Notes: a model not told the origin generated them from the letters alone. DNA of 64,000 nucleotides from Sycobia sp. Sy_11 (GCA_018907035.1 JACCIC010000037.1:1295501-1359500); one strand, 5' to 3'; counted from the stretch's first letter, positions 12,450-25,484 are shown. Translations and numbers: made by a program.

Positions 12450-14850
12450 GGGGGGAGAGAGCTTGAAACATGAATTGGATTGATTCTGCGAAACGCGTTA
12501 GTCGTGGAAAATGATGTCTATCTCTACTTTGTCGTCGACTTTATACGTTGCTCATATCGGTATAGGGTCTGCATTATAGTCTGCAGTATCGTATATACAG
12601 TTGGCGCGCTGAGGAAATTCTAGCGTTTGTCATTTTTTCCTTACCATCAGTAGACAATTTGCTAGTTCTCAGTAGTATTAAGATAAATCTAGTATACTTA
12701 TGCCAGCGGTTTTGTGGTTGAAATTCGTTTCTTTCTATTCAGAGAAAAAGAGCTTCAGATCGTTTTGTGCGTATCACTGAAGTCCTTTTTCAATTACTTT
12801 ATTATCCCCTACGATGTCTACATAAATAATATTTACATCTGATTATTATTACTGTTATTTCGAACGATGTGTATAGTACAAGAAAGAAAGGGTTTAAAAT
12901 GTACTTTACAGATTTCTCATAAATTTATATTTAAAATGAATTTTATCTCAAATTATACGGTAGAAAATAGTTGAGTTTTTCTAAGAATTAGAATTTAGAA
13001 AAGCAATAAATCAGAATATCCTAATAGAGAGAACCTTGTTTTCGATATTAAAATTGTATAGAAAGAAAAAAAAACTATTTAAAATTTAAATTTTCTCTTT
13101 TGATATCATTTTTCATAGGGGACATAATATAATTTTGTCATATAAATTAGAATCTTGAATAAGTTACGCTATATTTTGTTGCTGTAAAAATTGATGCTGT
13201 ATTTATATTGTAAACAGGATTTTATCATATTTCTATCAATTTTTTACAATTTAAGGAATCCATCTCTATGGAATTTATTCATGGAAATTGTCCATCATCA
13301 CATTGCCGAGCGTACTCATGAAGAAAAATCATATTATACATTATTCTGATTTACATTTATCAATTATCACCGATCTCTCGTTTCTTCTGTTAGTTTCAGT
13401 TGTTTGAGCAGTTCGTAATGATCAACGTCGTGACTGCCAGTAGAAAAACACTTCGATACATAGATGTTTATTTCAGCGGACGATGTTGATGCACGGTCAG
13501 ATTTGTGCAACTCTTTTTATTCATTAAGATGTGATATTTACCTGAAAACGGTGTTGGTACGAACAAAGCTCGATATATAGAATCCATACTGGGCAAAATG
13601 ATGTAGAGCATATAAATAAGATACCTTTAAACTATGATAGAAATTCAAAATAGTTACGTAAAGAGATTGTTCGATATACTGGGGTAAGGACAGGTTGAAC
13701 ATACTGTGGGGTCCTTTTATAGTCGCGGGCCTCAACCTGTTGAGCCTGGATTACGAGGCAAAAAATGTGTAATAATATTTTGATATGAAAACAAAAGTTT
13801 ATCACTATCTATTGAAAGATAGAATTTAAAAAACTAAAAGAATTAAAGATTATGACTATCTATTTAATATTCTCATATTAAGAAAAGAGCCTCATAGGGC
13901 TTAAAAATGCAGTATTGGTACTAATGATTTTATGATACATCTCATTGCAAGAGAGAAAGAAAAGGGAGAGAAAATAAGGGAAGTTCAGAAATCTGGGAAG
14001 AACAGTCAAAACTGGAAAAGTAATAAAAGATTCGAAACTAGTTTATCACCTGGTGGTACCAATAGTAAAGCGGCATTCGTAGCTTGAAGTTATATCGTTC
14101 TAAGGACAAGGACTTTAATAGTTTTTTATTATCAACCTTTGATCTGCAATTTCAATCCCTTTCTTGGTTATTTATTTCAAAGAATATATGTATTCATCGA
14201 ATAAATTCTTCTTTTACTGTTTTTTGTCATTTATATTGCTATATATTATCACTTTGATGCAGATTTTTTATGCACTTTTGTACATTTTGCAGACATATTA
14301 TGGTATATACATATTTACGATTGGAGTTAACATAATAAAATCTACAGAATATTGACTTTTCTTCTTAGCATGAAGTTTAAATTAATTTTAATAATATAAC
14401 AATAATAAAATATATTTTTCTAAAATATTTCAAGCAAGGAACTACAACTTGTAATTCATCATTTGCAGGATTCAAAATAAAAATCTTGGATATGTACTTA
14501 TGACCAACAATCTAATTATTCGGTTTTCAAAACCTGTGTATTGATTGTTATGTAAGATGTTGGCAAAATAGATAATAGTTTAAAAAAATGACTAAAATGA
14601 TACTAAAAAACTAAAAATAGGTATCTGTGAATTCCCTTTATAAAAGAAAAAATTCTTTATTCAACTTATACAGTAAATCGAATGGAGAAGAAAATACCTA
14701 AAATCAAATATTAAATCAAATTCATTGGCTACTTTTAATGCATTCATTAAAAGCAGATTCTTGAAAACAATTTTGAATTATTAAAGCCTTTAATCAGTCA
14801 AACGAGGCGCAACGTCAATTAATTAAAATTAATAGAAAATATATTATAAA
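12450..14850. other. AT-rich DNA, nothing recognised
   Basis: No feature is firm. A minus-strand open frame at 13538-13735 begins just downstream of a TATAAAAG string (near 13718) and ends at an AG|GTAAAT donor-like site. It could be a short first exon, but it matches no family I recognise and is left uncalled. Confidence 0.5.
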
Positions 14851-14852
14851 TT

Positions 14853-15059
14853 TGAGGCCTACGATGGCTCGATCGCTAGAGCAAAGGACTAGTAACTTGG
14901 TGATCCGAGTTCGATTCCCGGTGTCGGCCGATTGACACAGGCACCGCATGTAATACTTTACATGTGCTTTGTTTACAAACACATCGTACACCTCCGAAGC
15001 TGATTAGCACCGATATTTGGAAGCATAAATAGAGCGACGTTAAATAACATAAAAAAAAT
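14853..15059 (+). repeat. tRNA-derived SINE
   Basis: The 5' part resembles a tRNA promoter head: an A-box-like TGGCTCGATCGCTAGAGC at 14865-14882 and a good B box, AGTTCGATTCC, at 14908-14918. These RNA polymerase III internal promoter elements are about 26 bp apart, shorter than in some tRNAs. The anticodon stem does not pair well, so this is not a working tRNA gene. A tRNA-unrelated body of about 120 bp follows and ends in an A-rich tail (about 15050-15058). Near-identical 10-bp flanks (ATTATAAATT at 14843 and ATCATAAATT at 15060) look like a target-site duplication. This is a retroposed element that depends on LINE machinery supplied elsewhere. Confidence 0.65.
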
Positions 15060-15069
15060 ATCATAAATT

Positions 15070-18000
15070 CATTTTATGAATATCATATTCTACTCCTTTA
15101 TTCAAAAACTAAACAATATTTTTCTTTGATTTTGACACCAAGGAATATGTTTAACACGTATAAATGATGTCTCGGAAGTTCTTTTTTCCGCGACATCTAA
15201 ATCTAGAAGCTCTATACACTCCCGATTGTCACTTGGATGAGTTCAAGCGGAAGGTCTAAAGTACTGTGCTTATGACAATGACAGGCCATCCACTACGCCC
15301 AATCCTATAGTGCTACATGCTTAATGGAAATGACGAAGGCTGCGAGAGTGAAAATTTCCCATTTACGTGTTATTACCAATGACTAGTATGCACAGCAAAA
15401 ATATTAAGCTTAATAGCGAGTGCACTTTTTAATATTATCTCAGAAAACTAATTTTTTCTTAAGCAAACTACAAGAAAATATTGCATTTACCACAAAATTG
15501 CATATTACAAAGAAATTGTTTTTAGTCATTTAAAGCAAATTAAATAGTGAAAATTAAATGTTATGATAAAACATGTTCAATGAATTGAATATTGCAACAT
15601 TTTCTTCATTATTATTGAGCTATGCATTAATGTTAAATTAAGATTTCATTACGAAATTGTTCATGGTTTAAAAGTTATATGAAATAAAATACAATAAAGC
15701 TGAAAGATTCATTTTTAGTTTTGTAAATTATGGTTTCTTAAAAATCATGACATCAAAAAATTAGATTGATTTAACGAAAAACAAGATGCATAATAGGAAC
15801 AGCCTGTAAGGAAGGTAATTTTTAAAGAGGATGCTTTCGTTTGGCAAGTTAGCGTTTCTGGCGATAGGTAACTTAAATTTAACCAACGTTGTCCATCAGC
15901 ACTATTATCGACTGTTCAAAAACTAACTTTTCTACTTGCCAGCCTAAAAAGTTTGGAGTAAGATAATTCCTGTTAATTACAAAAGCATCGATTATGGAAA
16001 ATTGCGTAAGTATTGCGTCTATTCAGTTAGTCCCAAGATAGTTCTCTCACCCTAATTTTCTAAATATTTATATACTTATGTCGTGTGCTGATTATGAATA
16101 TCCTAATGTTTTTAGACGGAAGTGAAATATTTATTCCCACATTCATAAAAACTCCATAAAAATCATAGTTTTTCGAATTTATCTCAGAATAAGAAAAATT
16201 TTATGCAAATTAAAAAAAAAATTATCAAGCTGATTAAATGACAACATTTTTTATTCTACAGTTTTTTTACATACATACACTTATACAGCACTAACGATAT
16301 TTCTTTTGAAAAAAATGTTCAACAACTTCGTCTCGGAGTCCCCTGAACGGTTCCCTGCCTATCCGCAGTACAGGTGGCTGTGAATACATTTTTCTTAAGA
16401 TACACTGCTGATAAAGTATAAATACATAGAATACAAAATTTGTATATTACTGATGTCTACAACTTATTTTGAAAGACTGTATTTTTATGCTTTCGTCATT
16501 ATAATTCAGTTTCGATCAAATATAACTATAATATTTATAATTAGCACCTTAAAATATACAAGAAGTGACAAATCGGGTATCGTCGCTTTCTCAAAGGCCA
16601 CCCACAATCTCCGTTATAGTGTCCACACTGCAATTTTGATCCCATCGAGCTTGCATCGCGAGGATACACTATCAAAAAAATGTATTCTATGTATGATGGA
16701 AGCAGTAAATATTTCAATTCATCGATTAATAAAAATGTTCATTGTGAAACCATAAACATTTACTATACTGCTCTAAGTTGTACTATATAATATAACGAGG
16801 TGGACTAGCTGAAATGTTAAAAAATATTTCATAGATATAATTTCAATCAAATATTTTGTTAGTTCTACATGCTTATTATTTCTAACAAATAGAAGAAAGT
16901 TTATTTATATTTATAATTGTTATTAGTTAATGTTATTAATTTATTTCAAAAATAAATTTATAATGAATTGAAGATCATTAAAATAAATAAGATGTTTGTA
17001 TTTTATTATTAATGCTATGTTTAAAAACATGTGGCAAAAAATTATGCACTTTTCGCTAATGCTCACCTTCTCAGAAATAAAATTAATTGAAAGAGTTCTT
17101 TCTTTGAAGCACATATTTAATTAATAAAAATAATCATCTGAATCTTTACAGATTGATGATATCTATGGAAAGAGTTCTCGTATTTCGCACAGTATTTTAC
17201 TCTAGCTCTAATATAAAAGATTACGAATATCAGGCTTAAGCACGCAACTTGCGCATTTCCACGTATAAACAGAATACACTTTCAGATAACCCCTTTCTAT
17301 CTTTATGTAATCTGATTTTAAGAAATCTCTGAGAATAATTCTCTATAACTTCATATAATTTACTATAACTTACTAGTATAAATTTTTATAACTTACTAGT
17401 ATTATTTTCATATAACTTACTAGTATAAATTGTTGTTATGAAACTAAAGACTAGGAATCATTCTAAATTTAATGTAAAGCATTTTGGTGAAGTATTGATG
17501 GTTATTCACAACATTTTCATATCTAAATTACTATTATTCTCAGATGATTCGACTTTTCTCAGATATCTTTTTGCCCAAATGTCTTTTTCTGACTATAAAA
17601 TTTTGGTACCAGCTATTAAAATACCACCTACTAAGGCATTTTGTTTCTAGGATAACTTTTGCACAAATTTAAAGTATTTTTATTATAAAAATCGCCAGAT
17701 TTTTGTCAGTATCAGTATGACAGGAGTAAATAGAGAGGGACAACGTTCTGTCTCACTTCGAGAAGTTGAGTTAGACGCCATATGTGATCGCTGTTGACGA
17801 CCCTCCGATTTGAAGACCACCGTACCTATCTTCGACAATTAATAACCAATAAATTATTTAAATTGATTGATATACCTTTTCCGCGACATACTGTCTTCCT
17901 TGAAAGAGTGACAGACTATATGTATCTCGAAGAAACATTGAGTTGTAAAGCTTTTAAAATTTTAATATTATAATGATATTTAATACTGTATTATAATATA

Positions 18001-18700
18001 TTTTAATTCAGAAAATTTTGATAAAATAATAATATGTATTTAATACATAGAATTTAATAAATAGATAGTTGATAAAAAAATATATTATGTACATTAAAAA
18101 CTTTTTCTAAGTCGAATTCCTAACTAATTTAACCTCTTTCGAAAACCTCCAGATTTTCTCAATAGCAAGTATTCGTCCACCTTATTTACGAAACTGTATA
18201 CAAGCTATTTTACAAGAAAATCTTTGGTTTTCCCGTCACGGCACGGTTCCATTATGTACCTTATCTGTACATATAATTTGGCCTAGAACAAGAGTTTGCA
18301 CGCGATTTCAAGTGCGTCGACATTCCATATTTTTCATAAGTTTGTTAAAAACCGTACCGTTCCATAATTTTATGGCCGCTCTCCTGAGCGGGATCGCGTC
18401 CAGATGCTTTTATTTCAAAGCGATGAATTTAGTGCAGCTCGATATTTATGCAAATAAAAACAGCTCTTTAAGTTTTAACAAAGTAAAGAATAATCAATAT
18501 AAATGTTCGATTATCTCGGGAAAATAAATACAAGGAGCAAATACAGGAAAAACTCAATATATTTGTAAACAATAGGTACAAAATCTGAAGTTTCCGACTC
18601 CGTTACTCGCTATAGACTGTTCCCGCAAATCCATACGACCACTCTAATAGTCCCTTTGCTGCCTAAATTCCCCCTGCTCTGGTCCATAATTACATTCAAA
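15070..18700. other. AT-rich DNA, nothing recognised
   Basis: I see no recognisable gene, transposase or RNA gene. Short repeats of the phrase ATAACTTACTAGTAT occur at about 17345-17435. Open frames of 60-100 codons are of the length and composition expected by chance. Confidence 0.6.
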
Positions 18701-18779
18701 GCACACTACGCATCGAGTATTCTCAATTTATATTCTGAAGCAGATATCGCGCGTATGCGAGTTTATGGCTTCAAACTTA

Positions 18780-19330
18780 GACACTGCCCGAAGGTCGCGG
18801 AGCATTAATCGCGTCGACCAGGGACTCTCTTATTCTTTCGTATCAATCCGCAGTCGCTGACAGTCTTCACATTTATTATTTTTGTACCGTTCCCGCATTT
18901 ACCCGGGTTTTTCTCCGTGGCGCAGAGAAAACCTTTGCAAACCAAAAAACCTACGTCAGAAATAGTATTTCTACATACTATTTCTAGGAGCCCCTAAATT
19001 GCTGTCAATCATATTCTCTATTGTTTTCACTACGAGGTTCCCAACGTTTGCAAGAGAAACCGAGGTCCGCCACGTTTGCGCTATTTCAACTATAGACAGC
19101 CATCGCAGTATATTTCGCGATCAAAGCGTCCGCGAAGGAAATTCACGGCTTTCTCTTCGCCTCGCGTCCAACTCCTATTAATCGGAGGGGAAAAGCCATG
19201 ACATGTGGCAGCGACATCCCTATATGCGCCCTTACAAAAAATGCGGCTACAGCGCCGAATGCGCGCTGCACTCACAGGCTCTCCACATTTCTTTTTAATG
19301 CGTAGAAACGCCTATCCGCCGAAGTACGCA
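18780..19330. other. CpG-rich islet
   Basis: GC-richer, CpG-dense sequence in an AT-rich setting. Open frames on both strands (18999-19181 plus, 19090-19275 minus) overlap and match nothing known. Possibly regulatory. Confidence 0.3.
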
Positions 19331-20019
19331 TATGGTTATCGCCTCTCTCACGCCCGCCGGGAACACTTTACATTTATCTAAATGATTCATTCAAGTTATT
19401 TAACGCGTAGCCGCTTTGTCCGAGGTATCATATTTCTTTTCATTTTAGCCCGCGGTGATCATATAATCAAACTATCGAAAAACGATGCTCGCAAAATAAA
19501 ACATAAATATAAAACGTCATATTTATTAATATGAAATTAAACGCAAGTCTTAATTTAACACTAAATAATATAATATTAAACAATAATATATATGCTCCGT
19601 AGAGAACATTCCCATTTATAATTTTATTTTTATTCTATTAATGAAGAATTATATTTGAGAAATATCCGTATCTACTATAAAAATTCATATGCCCAATTTG
19701 AAATGTTGTAGTTATAGGTATATTTGTTCTTATATATTTTATACATTTATCGTTATTTACTTTAGATTTTCTCGTATAAGCAAACGATTGTAAGCGGATT
19801 AAGAGAGATATAGCTATTGATCTATGTGATTGCTTCATTTATAACTGGTTAAGAATGTACTGGTACAATAATAAAGGGTACGGTAATAAACTCAGAAACC
19901 GGGACGAGGCACTATAGATGTGTGCTATGTCCGGCCCATTCGGAGCTCTTGGGATTTTCCGACGAGGGTGAGTTTGTCTCCTTTACCTTTGTTTTTATAA
20001 TAGTTTAGACTAAAATCGA

Positions 20020-21660
20020 AGGGCCATACCTGCTTCGTTTCCTTCCTTCCGACGAGATTACATATTTTCAGTATTCATCAAGCGCTCGAAACGTTTACAC
20101 GTCTACCTTCTTTCATAGACAGTGCGTGCCATATCTACATTATGTATTTATAACTATATTCATTAATTTATTAAATATTGTTAACCATCAAACGTCTTTA
20201 TTTCTTTATTCCTAAATGGCTATGTTGCATCAATTTATCGCATAACATGCATTTTATTTGCAATCATTCCAATATATAATTTCATTTTTTTACGAAGCGA
20301 TCAAACTTTTATTGTAGGTCTTCAAATAATTCAAAAGGTTTATACTGTATCATATTTCTATCAAATAATTAAATAAGATTATTTTAGTCTATCTTATGTT
20401 TAAAAATTTTAAAAAACTATTTATAAATATGCAATTACTCTTCGAGATTGAGCATTTAAAATTAAAAAAAAATATAAAATATATTTATAATAACTACAAA
20501 CTAGAGATAATCCTAACTGACAAGATGAATTAAATTACTAATACTTTAAATTAAAACTAATCTTACTAATCTTAACGTTACATCTTAAATTTAATTATAA
20601 AAACGCAGATATATACAATATACACAACGCAAATCGAACAAATGCTGATAAAAATGCAGTCTTTAAAAGGTATATAGTTATATAGAATAATATTTTTAGT
20701 CCGTAACAATACCCATAATTATCTAATCTTACCGATAAGCCAAATACTTTTCTTGAACAGACGAGTTGCGCTGTTGAGTATATTGGTCTTAATGTAGGCA
20801 CCATTATCATAAATAAAACCTTTATGGCTTTCAGTTTGCTTTAATTTTCGTTTTTCCCGTAATCTTCTATCGAGAAAAAAAAGAGAATATTCATTTATTA
20901 AATACTAATCATCATAGGCATTAATGAGAGCATATGTAGCAAACTTTTAACGGCAGAACTTCGGCACTAGTACACAATTTATTTGGTTTTCAAAGGAACA
21001 AATCTGTTTTTCCTTCTCATTCGATAAATATAAAACTCGAAAAACTTAGCCATTGTATGTCTAAGATTATACTCGTGTATATTTGATCTTGTTCTTCTTA
21101 ACAAAACTATGTCTTTTCTCAAGTAAATTAAAAGAGCTTCATTCATGTTAATCAGCAAAGAACAGTTATGCACTTGCTGAGATTTTTCTAGATCTTCTAT
21201 AATGACATGTTATCTACAATCCTGTATGCACCAGGATTTGCATAAGCTGGAGTCCGTACGCAAAGCTTTTCCGAAAAGCACATTAATCGATGCTCATTGC
21301 TAAGCATGCTTATTAAATATATTAATACTATATATGAAAGTGCACAAATAGCGGTATTAAATACTCCGAATTTTAAACTCTGGCACTAGTTGATCGATTA
21401 GATTTTCACTAATCCTTTGACGACGTGGGTATCTACACCATAGAAACTGATTTAATATTAACCTGATAATTAGGCCTCGATAATTTCGAATAAAAACTTT
21501 GATTAAATTAGAAAGTCAAACTCCGTAAGGATACACGAATATATCCTCCTTTATGCATCGACAAAATTTGTAAGAAAATAAGAACATTTTTTATAAATTA
21601 TAATAAAAATCTTGTTTTTATTAGCTTATGTAATGTAATAAAAATCTTATTTTTATTGCT
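20020..21660. other. AT-rich DNA, nothing recognised
   Basis: No coding, RNA or repeat feature can be supported until the homology block around RNase T2-like copy A begins near 21660. Confidence 0.6.
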
Positions 21661-21768
21661 CAAATTCAGAATCAAATATTCTAAAAATTTTGAAAAATAT
21701 ATGTTAAATATCTGCCGGAAAATTTTTTATATTAAAAAAAATATGTCTGCAAATTGTAATTAATTTCT

Positions 21769-22519
21769 TCACATTACAGGATAAAGAATATCTTTGTTTG
21801 GATCACAATCGTAAAGACTATTTCCATCCGGGTCTATAAAACAATCGGTTATTTCTAATTCCTTATTGAAGCATATCTTAACTTCTAAAAAGTATTGTTC
21901 AGTACTATCCTAAAATAAGACATGTGAACAAAATTAACCGCAAGGTTTAAAAAATTTAAAAACAATTACTATTATTTTTTATACCTGAGATTGCAGACAT
22001 CTTATGTAAAATCTTCCTAGTATAAAATTTGTAATAGCAGCAATGATACGATTTAATCTGTAATAACGACCCGGATAAATATCGTAGCTTCTAAGTTTAC
22101 GTCCTATAGACAGCCGCTGCAAAAGCGAATAACTCAGTTGGAAATAATAATATTCATTGTTAGTAATACAAGATCCTGACGTATTGTACGCTGCCGCCCA
22201 AAGTTCCTCGATGAGTTCATTTCGCTTTACATTAGGCCATATTCTTTTCCTATGTTGTATTTCGATTTCTGATGTACCTCCTCGATAAACCGGTCGTATC
22301 CCTCTATAATCTACACAATCAGTAAGATGATAGCCAACATCGTCAAAAGCCCATAATCTGTTTACAATCCAACGCTCATCATCAAATGATGTCCAGTGGT
22401 CTCTTATATATTGCAAAAAATGAATATTGTTGGTATCTACGTTTTGCTGCTCTGCCTCGAAAAATGAGGCTATGGGTGAATGCAAGAATAATGCTAGTTG
22501 ATGAAATTCTTCTACCACT
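21769..22519 (-). CDS. RNase T2-fold protein lacking catalytic histidines, copy A (two exons visible)
   Basis: The visible exons are 22519-21985 and 21909-21769 (stop TGA at 21769-21771), joined across a 75-bp intron with GT..AG ends in phase 0. The first exon follows a TTTCAG acceptor with one leftover base, so an upstream exon, presumably the signal peptide, is missing from view. The 224 visible residues align with the secreted or lysosomal endoribonuclease T2 family: WIVNRLW (50-56) sits where WTIHGLW (CAS I) is expected, RIWPNV (92-97) where YWP is, LWAAAYNTSGSC (106-117) where FWEHEWEKHGTC (CAS II) is, then YFQLS, IRC (172-174), VKICF (188-192), DC and LYP near the end. Cysteines 68, 117, 174, 191, 201 and 213 would form the family's three disulfides. 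CAS I His is Asn53; the CAS II HEWxKH residues are A109, A110, Y111, T113 and S114. RNA cleavage is therefore unlikely. The open frame and intact splice sites suggest a retained pseudo-enzyme. No substrate or partner can be inferred. Confidence 0.75.
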
Positions 22520-22900
22520 CTGAAATATTATTATTTATTCATTATTTTTTAGATAATAATATAAAATTCTTATATTAAAATTTGTTTTAAAATAATGAAA
22601 TATACTTTAATTGCGCTTATGTCGTTCTTAGATATGTCATTCTGTTCTTAGATAAATTAATAAATATTTCTATTGATCTTACTGTATTAATTTTAATTTA
22701 TTTCGTTGGACTGTAAAACTAATAGAAATATTTATTAATTATGAAATATATTGGTTTCGATTCAAGAGCTATATGTTCGCGTGTAATTAATTGAACTGAA
22801 ACTATGACATTCAATAGTATACTATAATTGATTTATTCAGCCTATCTCTAATGATAAAAAACCTCCACAAGGGCGACTGATGCTCTACCTATCACGTGCT
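22520..22900 (-). other. Upstream flank of copy A, homologous to 35269-35492
   Basis: The homology between the two RNase T2-like loci continues upstream of the acceptor to about 22897, where both copies carry ATAAAAAACCTCCAC (22855 and 35452) and CTGATGCTCTA. No signal-peptide exon is visible inside this shared flank. The shared end resembles the 3' half of the U-rich stem-loop family, with an AATAAA on the minus strand at 22832-22837. Confidence 0.6.
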
Positions 22901-23840
22901 ATCATTCATATCATCTAATTGATCGATTTTAAATAATAATCCACTCGGCATTTCTTTGCGATACAACTTTTTCCGATATCATCCAATATCTTAAACCTGT
23001 AGTCTTAAAGAAACATTAGACATCAAGATCTCAGCGGCTTTACATATTTCTTCCTTAATGTAAGACGGAAACTTTCGTAGTCGATAATAATTTTAAAATT
23101 CTATTTGAATATGTATTAAAACGATCAATAGTATTTATAACAGCCAAACACTATAAGCTAATGGAACTTTGATCCTGTGCAATGGTACTTTGCCTCTGTC
23201 GCGGGGGTGCGACGATGAGAAAATGATACTGTCTCCAAAGATAATGCGATTATTTTTTGCAACAAAATCGCGACATTTGACCCCCCCCCTTCCCCGTATC
23301 AATACTTTAGCAGCATTTGTTAAACCAAAATGCTAAACTCATAAATTTTAATTATCCGACCGAAGTTACGAAATGAAGTAAAAGAAATAAATTCCTCAGT
23401 CATGTTAACATTATAATAACCATCTTCTAGTCAGTCTAAAATAATAAAATATTTTGTGTTTTTCAAACGGTTGAAGCTATCGCCTATTAATTGATACGTA
23501 AAATTCTTTTTCATAGTAATTTATTTGCAATAAACTATGCAAAGTCGCGTTCTCGACGCTAATTAGCACAATCGAGATAGCATACGGCGATTCGCTTGGA
23601 GAAATAATATTCGTAATTAAAAAATTAGTTATAACTATTTGCAATTATTTTATATACACACATGATAAACAGCGCTCTTGAAAAGTAATTAAATCCTTAT
23701 GAGTAACAAAAATTTTCATATCTACATTATTTTCGTATTGCTGGATTTTTTTACTTTCAAATAATTATTATTATATAATTCTTGTGCTTTATCTTTTATT
23801 TAATTATGAATATCCTCATTTATTTATAGTTTATCCTTTG
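22900..23840. other. AT-rich DNA, nothing firm
   Basis: No gene is recognised. A short minus-strand stretch near 23000-23070 reads as an open, plausible peptide ending at an AG|GTTTAA donor-like site, but it is too short and unfamiliar to call. Confidence 0.5.
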
Positions 23841-23849
23841 CATCATTTT

Positions 23850-25130
23850 CATACACAAAGTCGATATTCAAAAGTTTTATGACCGCATTATTTAGTTCGC
23901 AATTTAAAATCTCGGTTTCTTTCTTTTTTATCACTAATTTTCCATATTCGTTCCATCATTGTTTATAAATTTAATCATAGAATTTTTAGAAAAATCGGAT
24001 TCTAAATTTGCTTACTCACTATTATATGCTCGAGAATAACATACAATTGTAAATTTATCAATTTTCAACTTCGAATTTATTCTCAAAAACTTCTATAATG
24101 TTCATCAAAGACCCATTTATTTCACTAAATTCTAGATTATTTTTTGATAACGTAGATTATTAGTTCTATTAGAATAAATTTTTCTTTAAAAACTAATGGG
24201 CAATCCTGAATCTAATATGGAGCTTAATGTAAATTTATAGACTTTGCTGTTCTTATCAGTAACAGTAACTAAACGACAAAAGGTATGGCAGTAGAAGAGT
24301 TGGCAAATTCTGAATTCTTCTGAGTACTCTGATGTCCTCACTTTGTAGATTTTCGTTGAAGGCAGTATGACCTTTTTTGTTGAAGGAACTACGTTCGAAA
24401 CACAACCCGTGCTGTTTCTTCAAATTCACATAACGAATAGCGATCTGTTTCTTGAAAATTAATACACGTTACTTATTCTGGTATAGCTTGTCACTTAGTT
24501 TGGTGATTTTAAAAGATTTTAGCAAATCCGACATTCCATCAAACTAAATAATTCGAGCTTGATTGCACAGTTGAGGTTCTGTTATTCTATCTATTAAATA
24601 TTCGATTAATTACTTATACGATAAATATTCGATTAGTACCTGTTGGTGCCATTGCCAAAAATTCTTGCTATCATTAAAATGACTCAATAAAGCACTCATT
24701 TAACGTAAATTATAATTACTTTTCAGTCTGTGATTGTGGTATCAGACTTTTTTTACTTTGAAAAACTTTCACTTATCTCTTGAATAAATCTCTTTCTTCT
24801 CCCATAATTTAAAGCTCTGCTGTTCTTCGATTTCTTTTTGTCATTGTTATTACTTTCTTTCTTGTTGCAATTGTTGATTTTCCGTATTTACTTGACTCTA
24901 AATATTGTCATTAAACATTGCTAAATGCAAAATCAAGTCGTTTTTATTTACCGTCATGTACAAATCTCTTGCAAGCAAATATTGTCTTAACTTTCTTACT
25001 TTATAGTCAGTTGATAATTTTGCTGATTCATGAAAAAAATTTAACCATATGCAAATTTTCCGTTATTTTGATATTTTTTGGACTTTTGCATCCAATGGTC
25101 ACGCAAATTAATTTTACATCACTCGCATAA
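23850..25130 (-). pseudogene. Ty3/gypsy-type gag-protease fossil
   Basis: Read on the minus strand, broken frames give, in order: a SAP-like segment (KVRKLRQYLLARDLYM, about 25000-24940) as found at the start of some insect gag proteins; a gag-like stretch with FNDSKNFWQWHQQV (about 24680-24640); a degraded CCHC zinc knuckle retaining CF...NKKGHTAFN (about 24400-24360); then a retroviral-type aspartic protease with ILDSGLPIS (about 24220-24190) and a FENKFEVEN-like strand (near 24090). Stops and frameshifts occur throughout. The order gag, knuckle, protease is that of LTR retrotransposons. No reverse transcriptase or flanking LTR was identified. It is a decayed transposon, not a host gene. 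Confidence 0.55.
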
Positions 25131-25410
25131 AATATTCATACTTCAGATAATGGTGAAATCACATTAAATTTTTTTTTGTCAATTTCAAATGGGTTTTGCT
25201 TTGCTTATCATAACCACCTGTATTTATTTTTTTATATAATTTGTAGGATGGAATGTTAGCATAAGCATGGGAACAAGTATTAAACACAAATGAAATAAAA
25301 CTTTATATATTAATGGAGAATAAATATAATAAAAACAGACGGAACTCGCACTAACTATGGTGTTCAGTCGATCTTCTCACTCAATGTCGAATCTGAGACT
25401 ACCTTTAATA

Positions 25411-25484
25411 TGTACCATTAATTTAGTTAATTTGATAAATACCTTTTGAAAAGGATTTATCACATTAACTAAATTAATGGTACA
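25411..25484. repeat. 74-bp near-perfect palindrome
   Basis: The left arm starts TGTACCATTAATTTAGTTAA at 25411 and the right arm ends with its complement at 25484. The arms are about 36 bp with two or three differences and almost no spacer. The palindrome sits at the downstream edge of the Tc1 fossil. It may be a template-switch product or a tiny hairpin element. Confidence 0.85.

Noticed and set aside
13538..13735. Minus frame downstream of a TATAAAAG, ending at a donor-like site, as a receptor first exon
   Set aside because: No family resemblance strong enough, and no following exon found.
14860..14935. A functional tRNA gene
   Set aside because: The internal promoter boxes are good, but the anticodon stem does not pair and a SINE body with A-rich tail follows.
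22854..22900. A complete ENE-like stem-loop upstream of RNase T2-like copy A (and 35452-35492 for copy B)
   Set aside because: Only the GUGGAGGUUUUUUAU half and the poly(A) signal are visible; the first U tract and its stem partner are missing, so these are counted as partial at most.
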